Source: JAZFYD01 sp036443405
GTDB lineage: Bacteria; Planctomycetota; PLA2
Assembly: GCA_036443405.1 (NCBI GenBank)
Contig: JAZFYD010000165.1
Coordinates: forward strand, 1 to 21,314
Direction of reading: 5' to 3'
DNA length: 21,314 bases
The notes below the pieces were generated by a model. The model searched no databases and had not been told where the DNA came from. It saw only the letters and a program-made list of their open reading frames with translations. Shown here piece after piece: positions 13,610-19,958 of this stretch. Every line of letters begins with the position of its first letter. The stretch's first letter is position 1. The position numbers and the translations under genes were made by a program.

Positions 13610-14776
13610 ATGCGGCCGGCGTTGCTTTCCCTGTTGTTCGCCGCGTTTGTCTCGGCGGAGCCCGTTTCCTTCAAGACATCGGACAACGTCGAAATTCATG
13701 GCGTGTTCGACCGGATGGGCAAGGACGCGGCGACGGTTATCTGTCTGCCGATGTTCCAGCACACGAACAAGAGCTACGCGCCGCTTCTGGACCCGCTGCG
13801 CCGCGCGGGTCTGAACGTGCTCGCGCTGGATCTGCGCGGACACGGCCTCAGCGCGCCCCAGTGGCGCAGACGCGCGGAGCGCCGCGAACGGGCGCTGTTC
13901 AACACCATGTACCGCGACATCGGCGGCGCGATCGAGTTTCTGAAGAGCCGTGGTTGCGATGTGACACGGATCGGATTGGTCGGTGCGAGTGTAGGATGCC
14001 GCGTGGCGATTCACTCCGCCGTGAAGTTCCCCGACAACGTCCGCGTCGTGGTCCTCCTCACGCCCGGATCGAATTATTTCGACGTCACTTCAATGGAGCA
14101 CCTCAAGGCTTGGCCGGGAACTCGCACGTTGCTCGCGACCGCCACCGAGGACCAGAAAAAGTCACAGGCGGTCATCGACGCGCTCACGCCATTTCCAGGC
14201 TCCCAGATCAAACTGGTCGAAGGCAAGGACGCGCAAGGAACACGGATGTTCCAAAAGGTCGCGGGTGCGAAGCAGAGCGTCGCGGATTTTCTGCGCGACT
14301 ATCTGGTCGAGGCGCCGGACGTGACCGTTCCCGAGGCCCCGGAGGGTTTCGACAAACGGAGTCCTTCGAAGGCAGAGTTCGCGCGGAAGCTGACGCGTCG
14401 GGTCGGCGACGTCACGTATCAGCTGCGGCTGTTCCGCAAAGGCGACGTCTGGACCCTCGGCGTCAGCGTGGACGGTTCGTTTCGCGGGGACGTGACGCTG
14501 CATATCGACTCCGCCCGAATCAAGCTCCCGTTCCGTGAGGTCTCGGGCGGCGCCCCGCCAGAGCCGAAGATCTTCGGCTCCTCGGCGCCCATACTCGGGC
14601 TGCGTGATTCCTTCGGGCCGGGTGGAGGCTGGGTGTTCATGAACCTGGAGACCTCGAAATGGGGATCGTTGCTCCGAAAGCCGAAGCTGGCGGTGGTTTT
14701 TCAGCCCGGAAATGGCGCGGCGGTACGCCTTCCGGCCAAGGAACTGGCGTATTACCGCCCGCGAGTGGACCGCTAG
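13610..14776 (+). CDS. Secreted alpha/beta-hydrolase-like protein with extra C-terminal domain
   Basis: The 388-residue protein has a short signal peptide (MRPALLSLLFAAFVSA). Residues about 18-235 follow the alpha/beta-hydrolase fold: LALDLRGHGLS at 71-81 and the nucleophile elbow VGASVG with Ser127. The later segment LVEGKDAQGTRMF (202-214) aligns with the place where related hydrolases have a G.AHGT...L motif supplying the catalytic His. Here Gln209 stands at that position, so activity is doubtful. Residues about 245-388 form an extra region with alternating beta-like segments (TYQLRLFRKGDVWTLGVSVD, GDVTLHID, GGWVFMNLE) that I do not recognise. The next gene starts 9 nt downstream, suggesting an operon with the glycine oxidase. 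It could be a non-catalytic binding protein or use another His; confidence is good for the fold and low for function. Confidence 0.78.
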   Translation: MRPALLSLLFAAFVSAEPVSFKTSDNVEIHGVFDRMGKDAATVICLPMFQHTNKSYAPLLDPLRRAGLNVLALDLRGHGLSAPQWRRRAERRERALFNTMYRDIGGAIEFLKSRGCDVTRIGLVGASVGCRVAIHSAVKFPDNVRVVVLLTPGSNYFDVTSMEHLKAWPGTRTLLATATEDQKKSQAVIDALTPFPGSQIKLVEGKDAQGTRMFQKVAGAKQSVADFLRDYLVEAPDVTVPEAPEGFDKRSPSKAEFARKLTRRVGDVTYQLRLFRKGDVWTLGVSVDGSFRGDVTLHIDSARIKLPFREVSGGAPPEPKIFGSSAPILGLRDSFGPGGGWVFMNLETSKWGSLLRKPKLAVVFQPGNGAAVRLPAKELAYYRPRVDR

Positions 14777-14785
14777 GCCGGCAAA

Positions 14786-15823
14786 GTGAGCTTTGACGCG
14801 GTCATCATCGGCGGTGGCCTGATCGGCGGCGCCTGCGCGGACACCCTGGCCGGCGAGGGCCTGAAAGTCTGCTTGCTGGACGCCGGGCGGCCCGCGCGCG
14901 AGGCCTCCTGGGCCGGTGCGGGCATCCTGCACCCGATTCACCCGTGGCAATACCCCGCCCCACTGCAAACCCTCCTCCGGGCCGGGGTCGCCAAACATCC
15001 CGAAATCGCCGCGGATCTCCTCGAACGCACGGGAATCGACGTCGAATGGGAGCAGACCGGCCTCTTGGTCATGGATTCCGAGATTGGGCGTCTCGAGTCC
15101 TGGTGTGGGCCCGGGTCTGGCGCCAGGCGCGTTGATGCGCGTACCCACGATCCCGCGATTCAGGTGGATGGTCCGGCGCTTTTCATCCCCGAAGCGGCAA
15201 GCGTGAAGAACCAGCGGTTGGCGCGGGCATTCCTGGAAGGCGCCCGCCGCCGGGGCGCAGCGCTGCGTTTTGGAACCCCGGCCACCCGAATCCTCGCCGA
15301 CGGTGTCGAAACGCCGTCAGGAGTAATCCACGCCGACAAGATCGTGGTCGCAGCCGGCGCCTGGGCGGCCAAGCTGTTGCCGGAACTGTCCGTGGAGCCG
15401 GTTCGAGGTCAGATTCTCCTGTTCGAGAACAACCTCAACAGCAGACTCCGGCACATGGTGATCTTTCCGGATGGGGAATATGCGGTGCCGCGGCGTGACG
15501 GACGGGTGCTCTTTGGCAGCACGTTGGAGAAGGCGGGGTTTGAACCGCGACCGACACGCGAGGCCGTGCGCGACCTGTCCGAGCGCGCGGAAGCGCTTCT
15601 AGGGCTCGATTCAGGCCGTTTGCTGGCCGCTTGGGCGGGTCTGCGACCCGGGACGCCGCACCTGCGCCCCTATATCGGGAAGCACAAAGATCGCCCCAAT
15701 GTCGTGTTGGCGTGCGGCCATTACCGCAACGGAATCCTCCTTGCGCCGCTTACGGGCGAGATCGTGAGAGATGTCCTGTTGGAGCGCCAACCGCGTTTCG
15801 ACCTCGATTCGTTTGGCGTTTGA
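14786..15823 (+). CDS. thiO: ThiO-like glycine oxidase (FAD-dependent oxidoreductase)
   Basis: The 345-residue length is usual for ThiO. The N-terminal Rossmann motif AVIIGGGLIGGACA (5-18) binds the ADP part of FAD and leads to LLDAG at the end of the second strand. SWAGAGILHP around 41-50 and the C-terminal AGLRPGTPHLRPYIG (284-298) and GHYRNGILLAP (311-321) are strong marks of the glycine oxidase/ThiO branch of the DAO family. ThiO oxidises glycine to dehydroglycine, which enters the thiazole half of thiamine. No other thi gene and no TPP riboswitch is visible, so a related D-amino-acid or N-methyl-amino-acid oxidase role cannot be excluded. GTG 14786 gives the standard N terminus, and the 9-nt gap to the hydrolase gene suggests co-transcription. 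Confidence 0.88.
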   Translation: MSFDAVIIGGGLIGGACADTLAGEGLKVCLLDAGRPAREASWAGAGILHPIHPWQYPAPLQTLLRAGVAKHPEIAADLLERTGIDVEWEQTGLLVMDSEIGRLESWCGPGSGARRVDARTHDPAIQVDGPALFIPEAASVKNQRLARAFLEGARRRGAALRFGTPATRILADGVETPSGVIHADKIVVAAGAWAAKLLPELSVEPVRGQILLFENNLNSRLRHMVIFPDGEYAVPRRDGRVLFGSTLEKAGFEPRPTREAVRDLSERAEALLGLDSGRLLAAWAGLRPGTPHLRPYIGKHKDRPNVVLACGHYRNGILLAPLTGEIVRDVLLERQPRFDLDSFGV

Positions 15824-16159
15824 TAGGGCAGTTTCCCGAGTGGATCGGCCTAACCTGTTACTGTTAAAGAGCTTGTGCCAAGTAACATCTTGTCGGCGGT
15901 CCTAAGTAATGTGGCCGGAAGTGGTTGCGCGTGCGGTGCCCTCCATGGGATCCACATTCTTTACGAAGTTCCCCGAACTTATCTGGACATCAGGTACGAA
16001 TTGGGCAAGGTATCGCCCGTTCGAGGGGTGTGCAGCCACTGTCGTGAACGCGGCGCCCATCCCAGCAAAAGAATTTTCTGGCGGACGGTTTGAAATCGTC
16101 CGATCTATCTGCGAATAAGTACCCCTGTTCGGAGGAGGTACACAAGGAGGTCTTGCGGC
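15824..16159 (+). promoter_or_regulatory. 336-nt non-coding leader region upstream of the first porin gene
   Basis: No convincing gene lies here. The region is less GC-rich than the genes. It holds a perfect AAGTTC-CCC-GAACTT inverted repeat (15966-15980). Two further hairpins are CCAG(C)AAAA-GAA-TTTTCTGG (16062-16081) and CGGACG...CGTCCG (16083-16102). The second hairpin contains the CGGTTTGAA motif that recurs upstream of the second porin gene. Two purine-rich ribosome-binding-like runs follow, GGAGGAGG (16131-16138) and AAGGAGG (16144-16150); the latter is 9 nt from the ATG. The length and structure suggest a long regulated 5' leader. A promoter could not be placed with confidence. Confidence 0.5.
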
Positions 16160-17461
16160 ATGCACCGCCAAATTTCGCTTTTCGCTCTCGCTCTCTTGGC
16201 GATGGGCCTGTTCCTCGCCACCCCTGCGGCGGCGGATGACACGGCGGCCCTTCGGGAAGAGGTCAAGCAACTTCAGGAACGTCTCGACAACATGACTCAG
16301 TCGGGACTCGACCAAGAGGTTGAGGACTACCTTGCGAGCAACCAGGCTTCGCAGAATGCACAAGGCGGCTCCCGCTGGGATGACGTCACTGTGCACTTCC
16401 GCTTCCTGGCGCAGGGTGTTGCCTCTGTCGGTTATGGAGAAGACGCAACCGGAACCAGCAACGACCACGACGTTCAGGGTCTTGCGGATCTGGATTTCGA
16501 CTTCAACATCACTGAGAACCTCAGGGGCTTCATCTACCTGACGACCCGCTCGGGCAACCGTGCGACGGGCTTGCCGCTCGGCCAGGGCACTACAGCCGCT
16601 GGCCTTACGGACGGCATCGGTACGGATGGAAACACCGGCGTCACCGGAACCGGTCTCGCTGTCTACGAGACGGGTTTGGAGCACGCCATGGCCCTCGGCA
16701 GCACAACGTTGCACTGGCAGGTTGGCAAGCTCGATCCGCGCACGCGCTTCGGCCAGAACGCGTATGCGGACAGCGCGCATACGCAGTTCATGAACAACGG
16801 GTTCACCGACTCTTCCGCCATCCTGTGGACCAGCACGGCAACGAACCCCAACCAGTACGCCGGGATGTTCGGTTGGATCGAGTTGGGCGCCAACAAGAAC
16901 ATGACGCTCGCGTTCGGTTGGTTCAACGCCACTGGTCAGTTCTTCAACAACGGCCAGTTCTACATCCAGCTCCACATCGCCCGGGAGTCCAACGGACGCC
17001 CGATGAACATCCGCATCTTCGGCACCTACGACAAGATGAATCTTGACGCTTCGGGTGACGGCTATGCCGGTGGTGGAGTTAGCTTCGACATGAAGGCGAC
17101 CGACACGCTCGGCGTCTTCGTCCGCGTCGTTGCGAACGGCAGCGATGTCAACCCCGTCGATCTCGACGCGGTCGTCGGCGTGGCGTGGAACGTCAGCAGT
17201 TCGCGTCCGGATGACGTGCTCGGTATCGGCGTTGGATGGGCTTCCCTGCAGAACGTCACTCAGGGTAGCTTCGCTCCCCTCGCCTTCGGCGAGGACACCG
17301 AGCTGACGGTCGAGGTCTACTACAACCGGATGGAAGAGGGCGGCAAGCTCCAGATCACTCCGTTTTTGCAGTTCATCTCGGACCCGGCTCAGACGACGCC
17401 CGTCCGTCGGTCGGAAGATTCGATCTTCCTGCTCGGTCTGCGTATATTCGTCCACTTCTAA
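16160..17461 (+). CDS. OprB-like outer-membrane porin with N-terminal coiled coil (paralogue 1)
   Basis: The 433-residue protein begins with a signal peptide cleaved around TPAAA-DD (residues 21-27). A predicted coiled coil follows at about 28-58 (ALREEVKQLQERLDNM), ending in EVEDYLAS. From about 72 to the end it is rich in alternating, Gly- and aromatic-containing strands and terminates in GLRIFVHF, a C-terminal Phe as used by the BAM complex. VYETGLEH, then WQVGKLDPRTRFGQNAYA at 186-202 and TQFMNNGF, resemble carbohydrate-selective porin OprB proteins, in which a GKLD...N.YA..FLN segment is conserved. The likely role is diffusion of solutes, perhaps sugars, across the outer membrane. A perfect AAGGAGG precedes the ATG by 9 nt, the strongest ribosome-binding site in the window, pointing to high expression. 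Confidence 0.82.
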   Translation: MHRQISLFALALLAMGLFLATPAAADDTAALREEVKQLQERLDNMTQSGLDQEVEDYLASNQASQNAQGGSRWDDVTVHFRFLAQGVASVGYGEDATGTSNDHDVQGLADLDFDFNITENLRGFIYLTTRSGNRATGLPLGQGTTAAGLTDGIGTDGNTGVTGTGLAVYETGLEHAMALGSTTLHWQVGKLDPRTRFGQNAYADSAHTQFMNNGFTDSSAILWTSTATNPNQYAGMFGWIELGANKNMTLAFGWFNATGQFFNNGQFYIQLHIARESNGRPMNIRIFGTYDKMNLDASGDGYAGGGVSFDMKATDTLGVFVRVVANGSDVNPVDLDAVVGVAWNVSSSRPDDVLGIGVGWASLQNVTQGSFAPLAFGEDTELTVEVYYNRMEEGGKLQITPFLQFISDPAQTTPVRRSEDSIFLLGLRIFVHF

Positions 17462-17486
17462 GCGCCCGGCGCAAAATTCGATTCTT

Positions 17487-17518
17487 GCGGCGTCCCTCCG
17501 ATGGGGGGGCGCCGCTTT
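17487..17518 (+). terminator. Intrinsic terminator candidate after porin 1
   Basis: GCGGCGTCCC (17487-17496) pairs with GGGGCGCCGC (17506-17515) in a 10-bp stem with one G-T pair and a 9-nt loop. It is followed by only three T residues. It lies 26 nt after the porin 1 stop and should separate the two porin transcripts at least partly. Confidence 0.6.
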
Positions 17519-17554
17519 CGTAATCTCTGCACACCAACCGATGAGGCGGTCGCA

Positions 17555-17600
17555 CAAAAACTTCGATTTTTGAGGCGGAAAAATCCGTTCACGGTTTGAA
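17555..17600 (+). promoter_or_regulatory. Porin 2 leader element shared with porin 1
   Basis: CAAAAA-CTTCGA-TTTTTG forms a hairpin at 17555-17572. GGCGGA follows at 17574-17579, and CGGTTTGAA ends at 17600, 66 nt before the ATG. The same order of elements occurs at 16066-16094 before porin 1, where CGGTTTGAA ends 65 nt before the ATG. The near-identical placement suggests a common promoter or regulatory site. Confidence 0.5.
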
Positions 17601-17666
17601 TCCGACGGCACTGTTCGGGAGAATGGCGCCGCTTTGGCAGTCACATCTGGCAGGAGTCGAGGGATC

Positions 17667-19097
17667 ATGCAAATCCGTACCATTGGGTTGTGCGCCGTGC
17701 TTGCGCTCGGAGCTAACACCGTTTTCGCCGAAGGCGGCGAAGCGTCCGAGGCCGCGGCGCTCAAGGAGCAGGCCGCGCGGCTTCGCGCGCAGGTCAACGA
17801 ACTCGAAGCACAACGTCGCGAGCAGCTCCGTAGCGAGATCGACAACTACCTCGCGGACACCAAGCCCTGGCGCGGGTCTGAGGGTTCGAGCTGGACCGAC
17901 TCGGTCCAGATCAATTTCAAGATCGCAGCCGTGGGACAGGCGACCGCTGACCTCTCTCCCCGAGACGCGCACGCCGTTGATGGGATGGCGCGCCTGGAAC
18001 TCGTCGTCGACATCTCCGAGAACCTCCAAGGCTTCATCACCATCGACGCCAGCACGACGACCGCGGTCAATACGGACCTGAGCACCGATTTGGGTTTCCT
18101 GGTGGACAAGACCGGCGCGAACGGCCAACGCCCACCGGGAATCGGGATCAGTAACCCCAGTGGCTCCGGTTTCCCGACGCACTTCGGTTCACTACCACCG
18201 CGTCCAACCGACCCTCCGGGCGTGCTCGACGGTGTCGCGATCGGCACGCGCACGATGAGCGGGTTCACGGACGGCATTGGCGTGAACAGCCTTCAGCCGA
18301 CGCAGCCAGGTTCCGCGGTCGTGTACGAAACCGGGATGACGCACACGGTGAACGAATTCACCTGGCAGGCTGGCGCGCTCGATCCGCGCACGCGGTTTGG
18401 TCAGAACAACTTGACCGAAAACTATTGGGAGAACTTCCTCAACAACCTGTGGATCGATTCGCCTGGTGTGTTGTGGCTGACCGATTCGAGCGGACGCCGC
18501 TCACTCGGTCTCTACGGCACTTACGCCTTCGATGACGAGTGGAGCGCGCAGGCCGGTTGGTTCAATGCACCCGGTCAGTTCTTCTCGCAGGGTCAGTTCT
18601 ACTTCCAATTGACTTGGGACGGGATCAAGACCGGCAAGCGCTTCTCGGTCCGCATTTTCGGGTTCATCGATGAGTTCTTCCGGGACCGCACGGGTGACGG
18701 AGCGGCCGGCGGCGGTTTCAGTGCTGAGTGGCACCCGCCCGCGTGGCACGCCGGCACCGGCGTCTTCTTCAAGGGGTCGTCCAACAGCGGTGCGAAGTTC
18801 AACCCGGTCGAGACCGATCTCTCCATCGGTGTCGTCCTGACCGGCGTTTTCAAAGGTCGTCCGGATGACATCCTCGGTGTCGGTGTCGGATTCATCGAGA
18901 TCCGGCAGGACTCCGAATTTGGTGTGTTCCCGTCAGACACCGAGACCACGTTCGAGTTGTTCTATCGCTTCACCTCCGAGGGCGGAAATTTGCAGGTCAC
19001 TCCGCACTTCATGCTCGTCAGCGACGCTGGCGGCGGCCTCGGCTGGATCGATGACACCCTGTTGATGCTCGGGCTGCGAATAATGGCGAAGTTCTAG
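17667..19097 (+). CDS. OprB-like outer-membrane porin with N-terminal coiled coil (paralogue 2)
   Basis: From the ATG at 17667 the product has 476 residues. An earlier in-frame start at 17634 would place 11 polar residues before the signal peptide, and is rejected. The signal peptide is MQIRTIGLCAVLALGANTVFA. A coiled coil spans about 28-60 (LKEQAARLRAQVNELEAQRR) and ends in EIDNYLAD, matching EVEDYLAS of paralogue 1. The barrel shares LDPRTRFGQN, a GWFNAPGQFFSQGQFYFQL stretch, the RPDDILGVGVGF segment and a C-terminal Phe (GLRIMAKF). It is longer by about 40 residues because of a Pro/Gly-rich loop (SLPPRPTDPPG) after the third or fourth strand. The pair clearly arose by tandem duplication and has diverged. 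GGAG at 17653-17656 is the likely ribosome-binding site. Substrate unknown. Confidence 0.82.
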   Translation: MQIRTIGLCAVLALGANTVFAEGGEASEAAALKEQAARLRAQVNELEAQRREQLRSEIDNYLADTKPWRGSEGSSWTDSVQINFKIAAVGQATADLSPRDAHAVDGMARLELVVDISENLQGFITIDASTTTAVNTDLSTDLGFLVDKTGANGQRPPGIGISNPSGSGFPTHFGSLPPRPTDPPGVLDGVAIGTRTMSGFTDGIGVNSLQPTQPGSAVVYETGMTHTVNEFTWQAGALDPRTRFGQNNLTENYWENFLNNLWIDSPGVLWLTDSSGRRSLGLYGTYAFDDEWSAQAGWFNAPGQFFSQGQFYFQLTWDGIKTGKRFSVRIFGFIDEFFRDRTGDGAAGGGFSAEWHPPAWHAGTGVFFKGSSNSGAKFNPVETDLSIGVVLTGVFKGRPDDILGVGVGFIEIRQDSEFGVFPSDTETTFELFYRFTSEGGNLQVTPHFMLVSDAGGGLGWIDDTLLMLGLRIMAKF

Positions 19098-19135
19098 CAG
19101 TGTTATTGGCCCAACGGCTGACGCCGTTGGAGCGA
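19098..19135 (+). repeat. Palindromic 3'-UTR repeat, locus 4 (single unit)
   Basis: One complete unit starts at the first base after the porin 2 stop codon. CAGTGTTATTGG leads into the CCAACGGC-TGAC-GCCGTTGG palindrome and AGCG. It is sense to porin 2 and sits between its stop codon and the strong terminator at 19146. Unlike the other four loci, it lacks a second unit at 29-nt spacing. Confidence 0.9.
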
Positions 19136-19145
19136 CATGAAGTTG

Positions 19146-19180
19146 AAACCGCCGTTCGCCTTCGGGTGAGCGGCGGTTTT
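19146..19180 (+). terminator. Strong rho-independent terminator after porin 2
   Basis: A 13-bp stem (19148-19160 with 19165-19177, two G-T pairs) is closed by a C(TTCG)G tetraloop and flanked by A and T residues that can extend it. It is followed by TTTTCTTG. The UUCG-type loop makes the RNA hairpin especially stable. This ends the porin 2 transcript just before the phosphatase gene. Confidence 0.88.
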
Positions 19181-19212
19181 CTTGTTGCCGCCGGTTGCGT
19201 TACCCTCGCTCC

Positions 19213-19824
19213 GTGCTGGAACTCTATCTGGTGCGCCACGGCGCGACGAGTTGGAACGAGTCAGGGTATTGCCAGGGCCGCAAGGATGTGCCGCTCAGCG
19301 AGGGAGGACGCACGCAGGCCGTGCTCTTGCGCGATGCACTCGCCGGCGTTGAGTTCGATCGGGCCTATGCCAGCCCGCTTTGCCGGGCGCAGGAGACGGC
19401 GCGCATTCTCGGCGCCGAGCCCGAGATCCTGGACGAGCTGTACGAGATCGACCGGGGCCACTGGGAAGGGCATCCCATGGATGAGGTCAAACGACGCTGG
19501 GGCAAGCTCTACAGGGCGTGGTACGCCGACCCGGTCGGACACGCCATGCCCGGCGGTGAGTCGTTCGACGACTTCTGGGAGCGCGCTCAGCGGGCGCTCG
19601 AAGCTGTTTCGGGCGAAGGCAGCGGCCGTGTCCTGGTCTGCGGCCACAAGGCGATCAACCGTGCGATGATCGCGCGAGCGCTGAACATGGCGACATCCGA
19701 AGTCTGGCCCATCCCCCAACCCCAACTCGGCCTAAGCGTGATCGTCCGCGAAAACGGCGAGTGGCACGCCGAAAAGCTGGGCGACGCCAGTCACCTCCCC
19801 AATTCCCTCCGCAGCGAGACCTAA
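19213..19824 (+). CDS. Histidine phosphatase (phosphoglycerate-mutase-like) family protein
   Basis: The 203-residue protein has the full branch-1 signature: LVRHGATSWN with the phospho-accepting His9, QGRKDVPLSEGG (21-32), YASPLCRAQETA with Arg58 (52-63), an E..EIDRGHWEG acidic region (75-86), and the second catalytic His145 in VCGHKAINR. Members dephosphorylate small metabolites such as alpha-ribazole phosphate (CobC), sugar phosphates or nucleotides. The B12 gene at 9676-10287 makes a CobC role imaginable, but the two are 9 kb apart and nothing else supports it. GTG 19213 is preferred over TTG 19195 because it puts the RHG motif at the usual distance from the N terminus. A long hairpin follows the stop directly. 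Confidence 0.88.
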   Translation: MLELYLVRHGATSWNESGYCQGRKDVPLSEGGRTQAVLLRDALAGVEFDRAYASPLCRAQETARILGAEPEILDELYEIDRGHWEGHPMDEVKRRWGKLYRAWYADPVGHAMPGGESFDDFWERAQRALEAVSGEGSGRVLVCGHKAINRAMIARALNMATSEVWPIPQPQLGLSVIVRENGEWHAEKLGDASHLPNSLRSET

Positions 19825-19855
19825 TAGCCTCGGGACGCGGTCGTCTCACAGGCTA
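19825..19855 (+). terminator. Hairpin directly after the phosphatase stop codon
   Basis: TAGCCT and AGGCTA form an outer 6-bp stem. GGGACG and CGTCTC form an inner 6-bp stem with a CGGT loop, separated by a small 1/2-nt internal loop. There is no T-run in either direction, so it may be an mRNA 3'-end stabiliser or a factor-dependent stop between convergent genes, not a classic terminator. Confidence 0.45.
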
Positions 19856-19865
19856 GCGGGGCGCC

Positions 19866-19958
19866 AATCGTTGGGCCAAAAATGCTGCGCCCGCACCGCT
19901 CCAACGGCGTCAGCCGTTGGGCCAGAAACACTACGGCGTCAGCCGTTGGGCCAATAAC
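19866..19958 (-). repeat. Palindromic 3'-UTR repeat cluster, locus 5 (minus strand)
   Basis: Read on the minus strand, GTTATTGGCCC begins at the first base after the stop codon of the bPH-like gene. A truncated unit (CCAACGGCTGACGCCG) is followed 29 nt later by a complete palindrome (TTTCTGG lead, arms CCAACGGC and GCCGTTGG, AGCGG tail). A remnant reading GCAGCATTTTTGGCCCAACG follows near 19870. Orientation is again sense to the gene it follows. Confidence 0.9.

Noticed and set aside
13379..14014. Recurring peptides such as SNGVSRWANN in minus-strand translations
   Set aside because: These are translations of the palindromic repeat itself, not a protein domain. They are likely to contaminate automatic gene calls.
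14700..14786. Possible TPP riboswitch before the thiO-like gene
   Set aside because: Only 9 nt separate the hydrolase stop from the thiO start, and no CTGAGA or ACCTGATC-type blocks are visible.
16032..16040. GCCACTG word in the porin 1 leader, reminiscent of a cobalamin riboswitch core
   Set aside because: The other conserved blocks (the upstream GGTGCAAATCC-like part and the downstream B12 box) are missing, and the downstream gene is a porin without TonB-type features.
15909..16118. 69-codon plus-strand open frame in the porin 1 leader
   Set aside because: It has no ribosome-binding site, atypical codon use for this window, no recognisable motif, and it overlaps the structured leader elements.
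19213..19824. Specific annotation as alpha-ribazole phosphatase (CobC)
   Set aside because: The family motifs do not fix the substrate, and the only B12-related gene is 9 kb away on the other strand.
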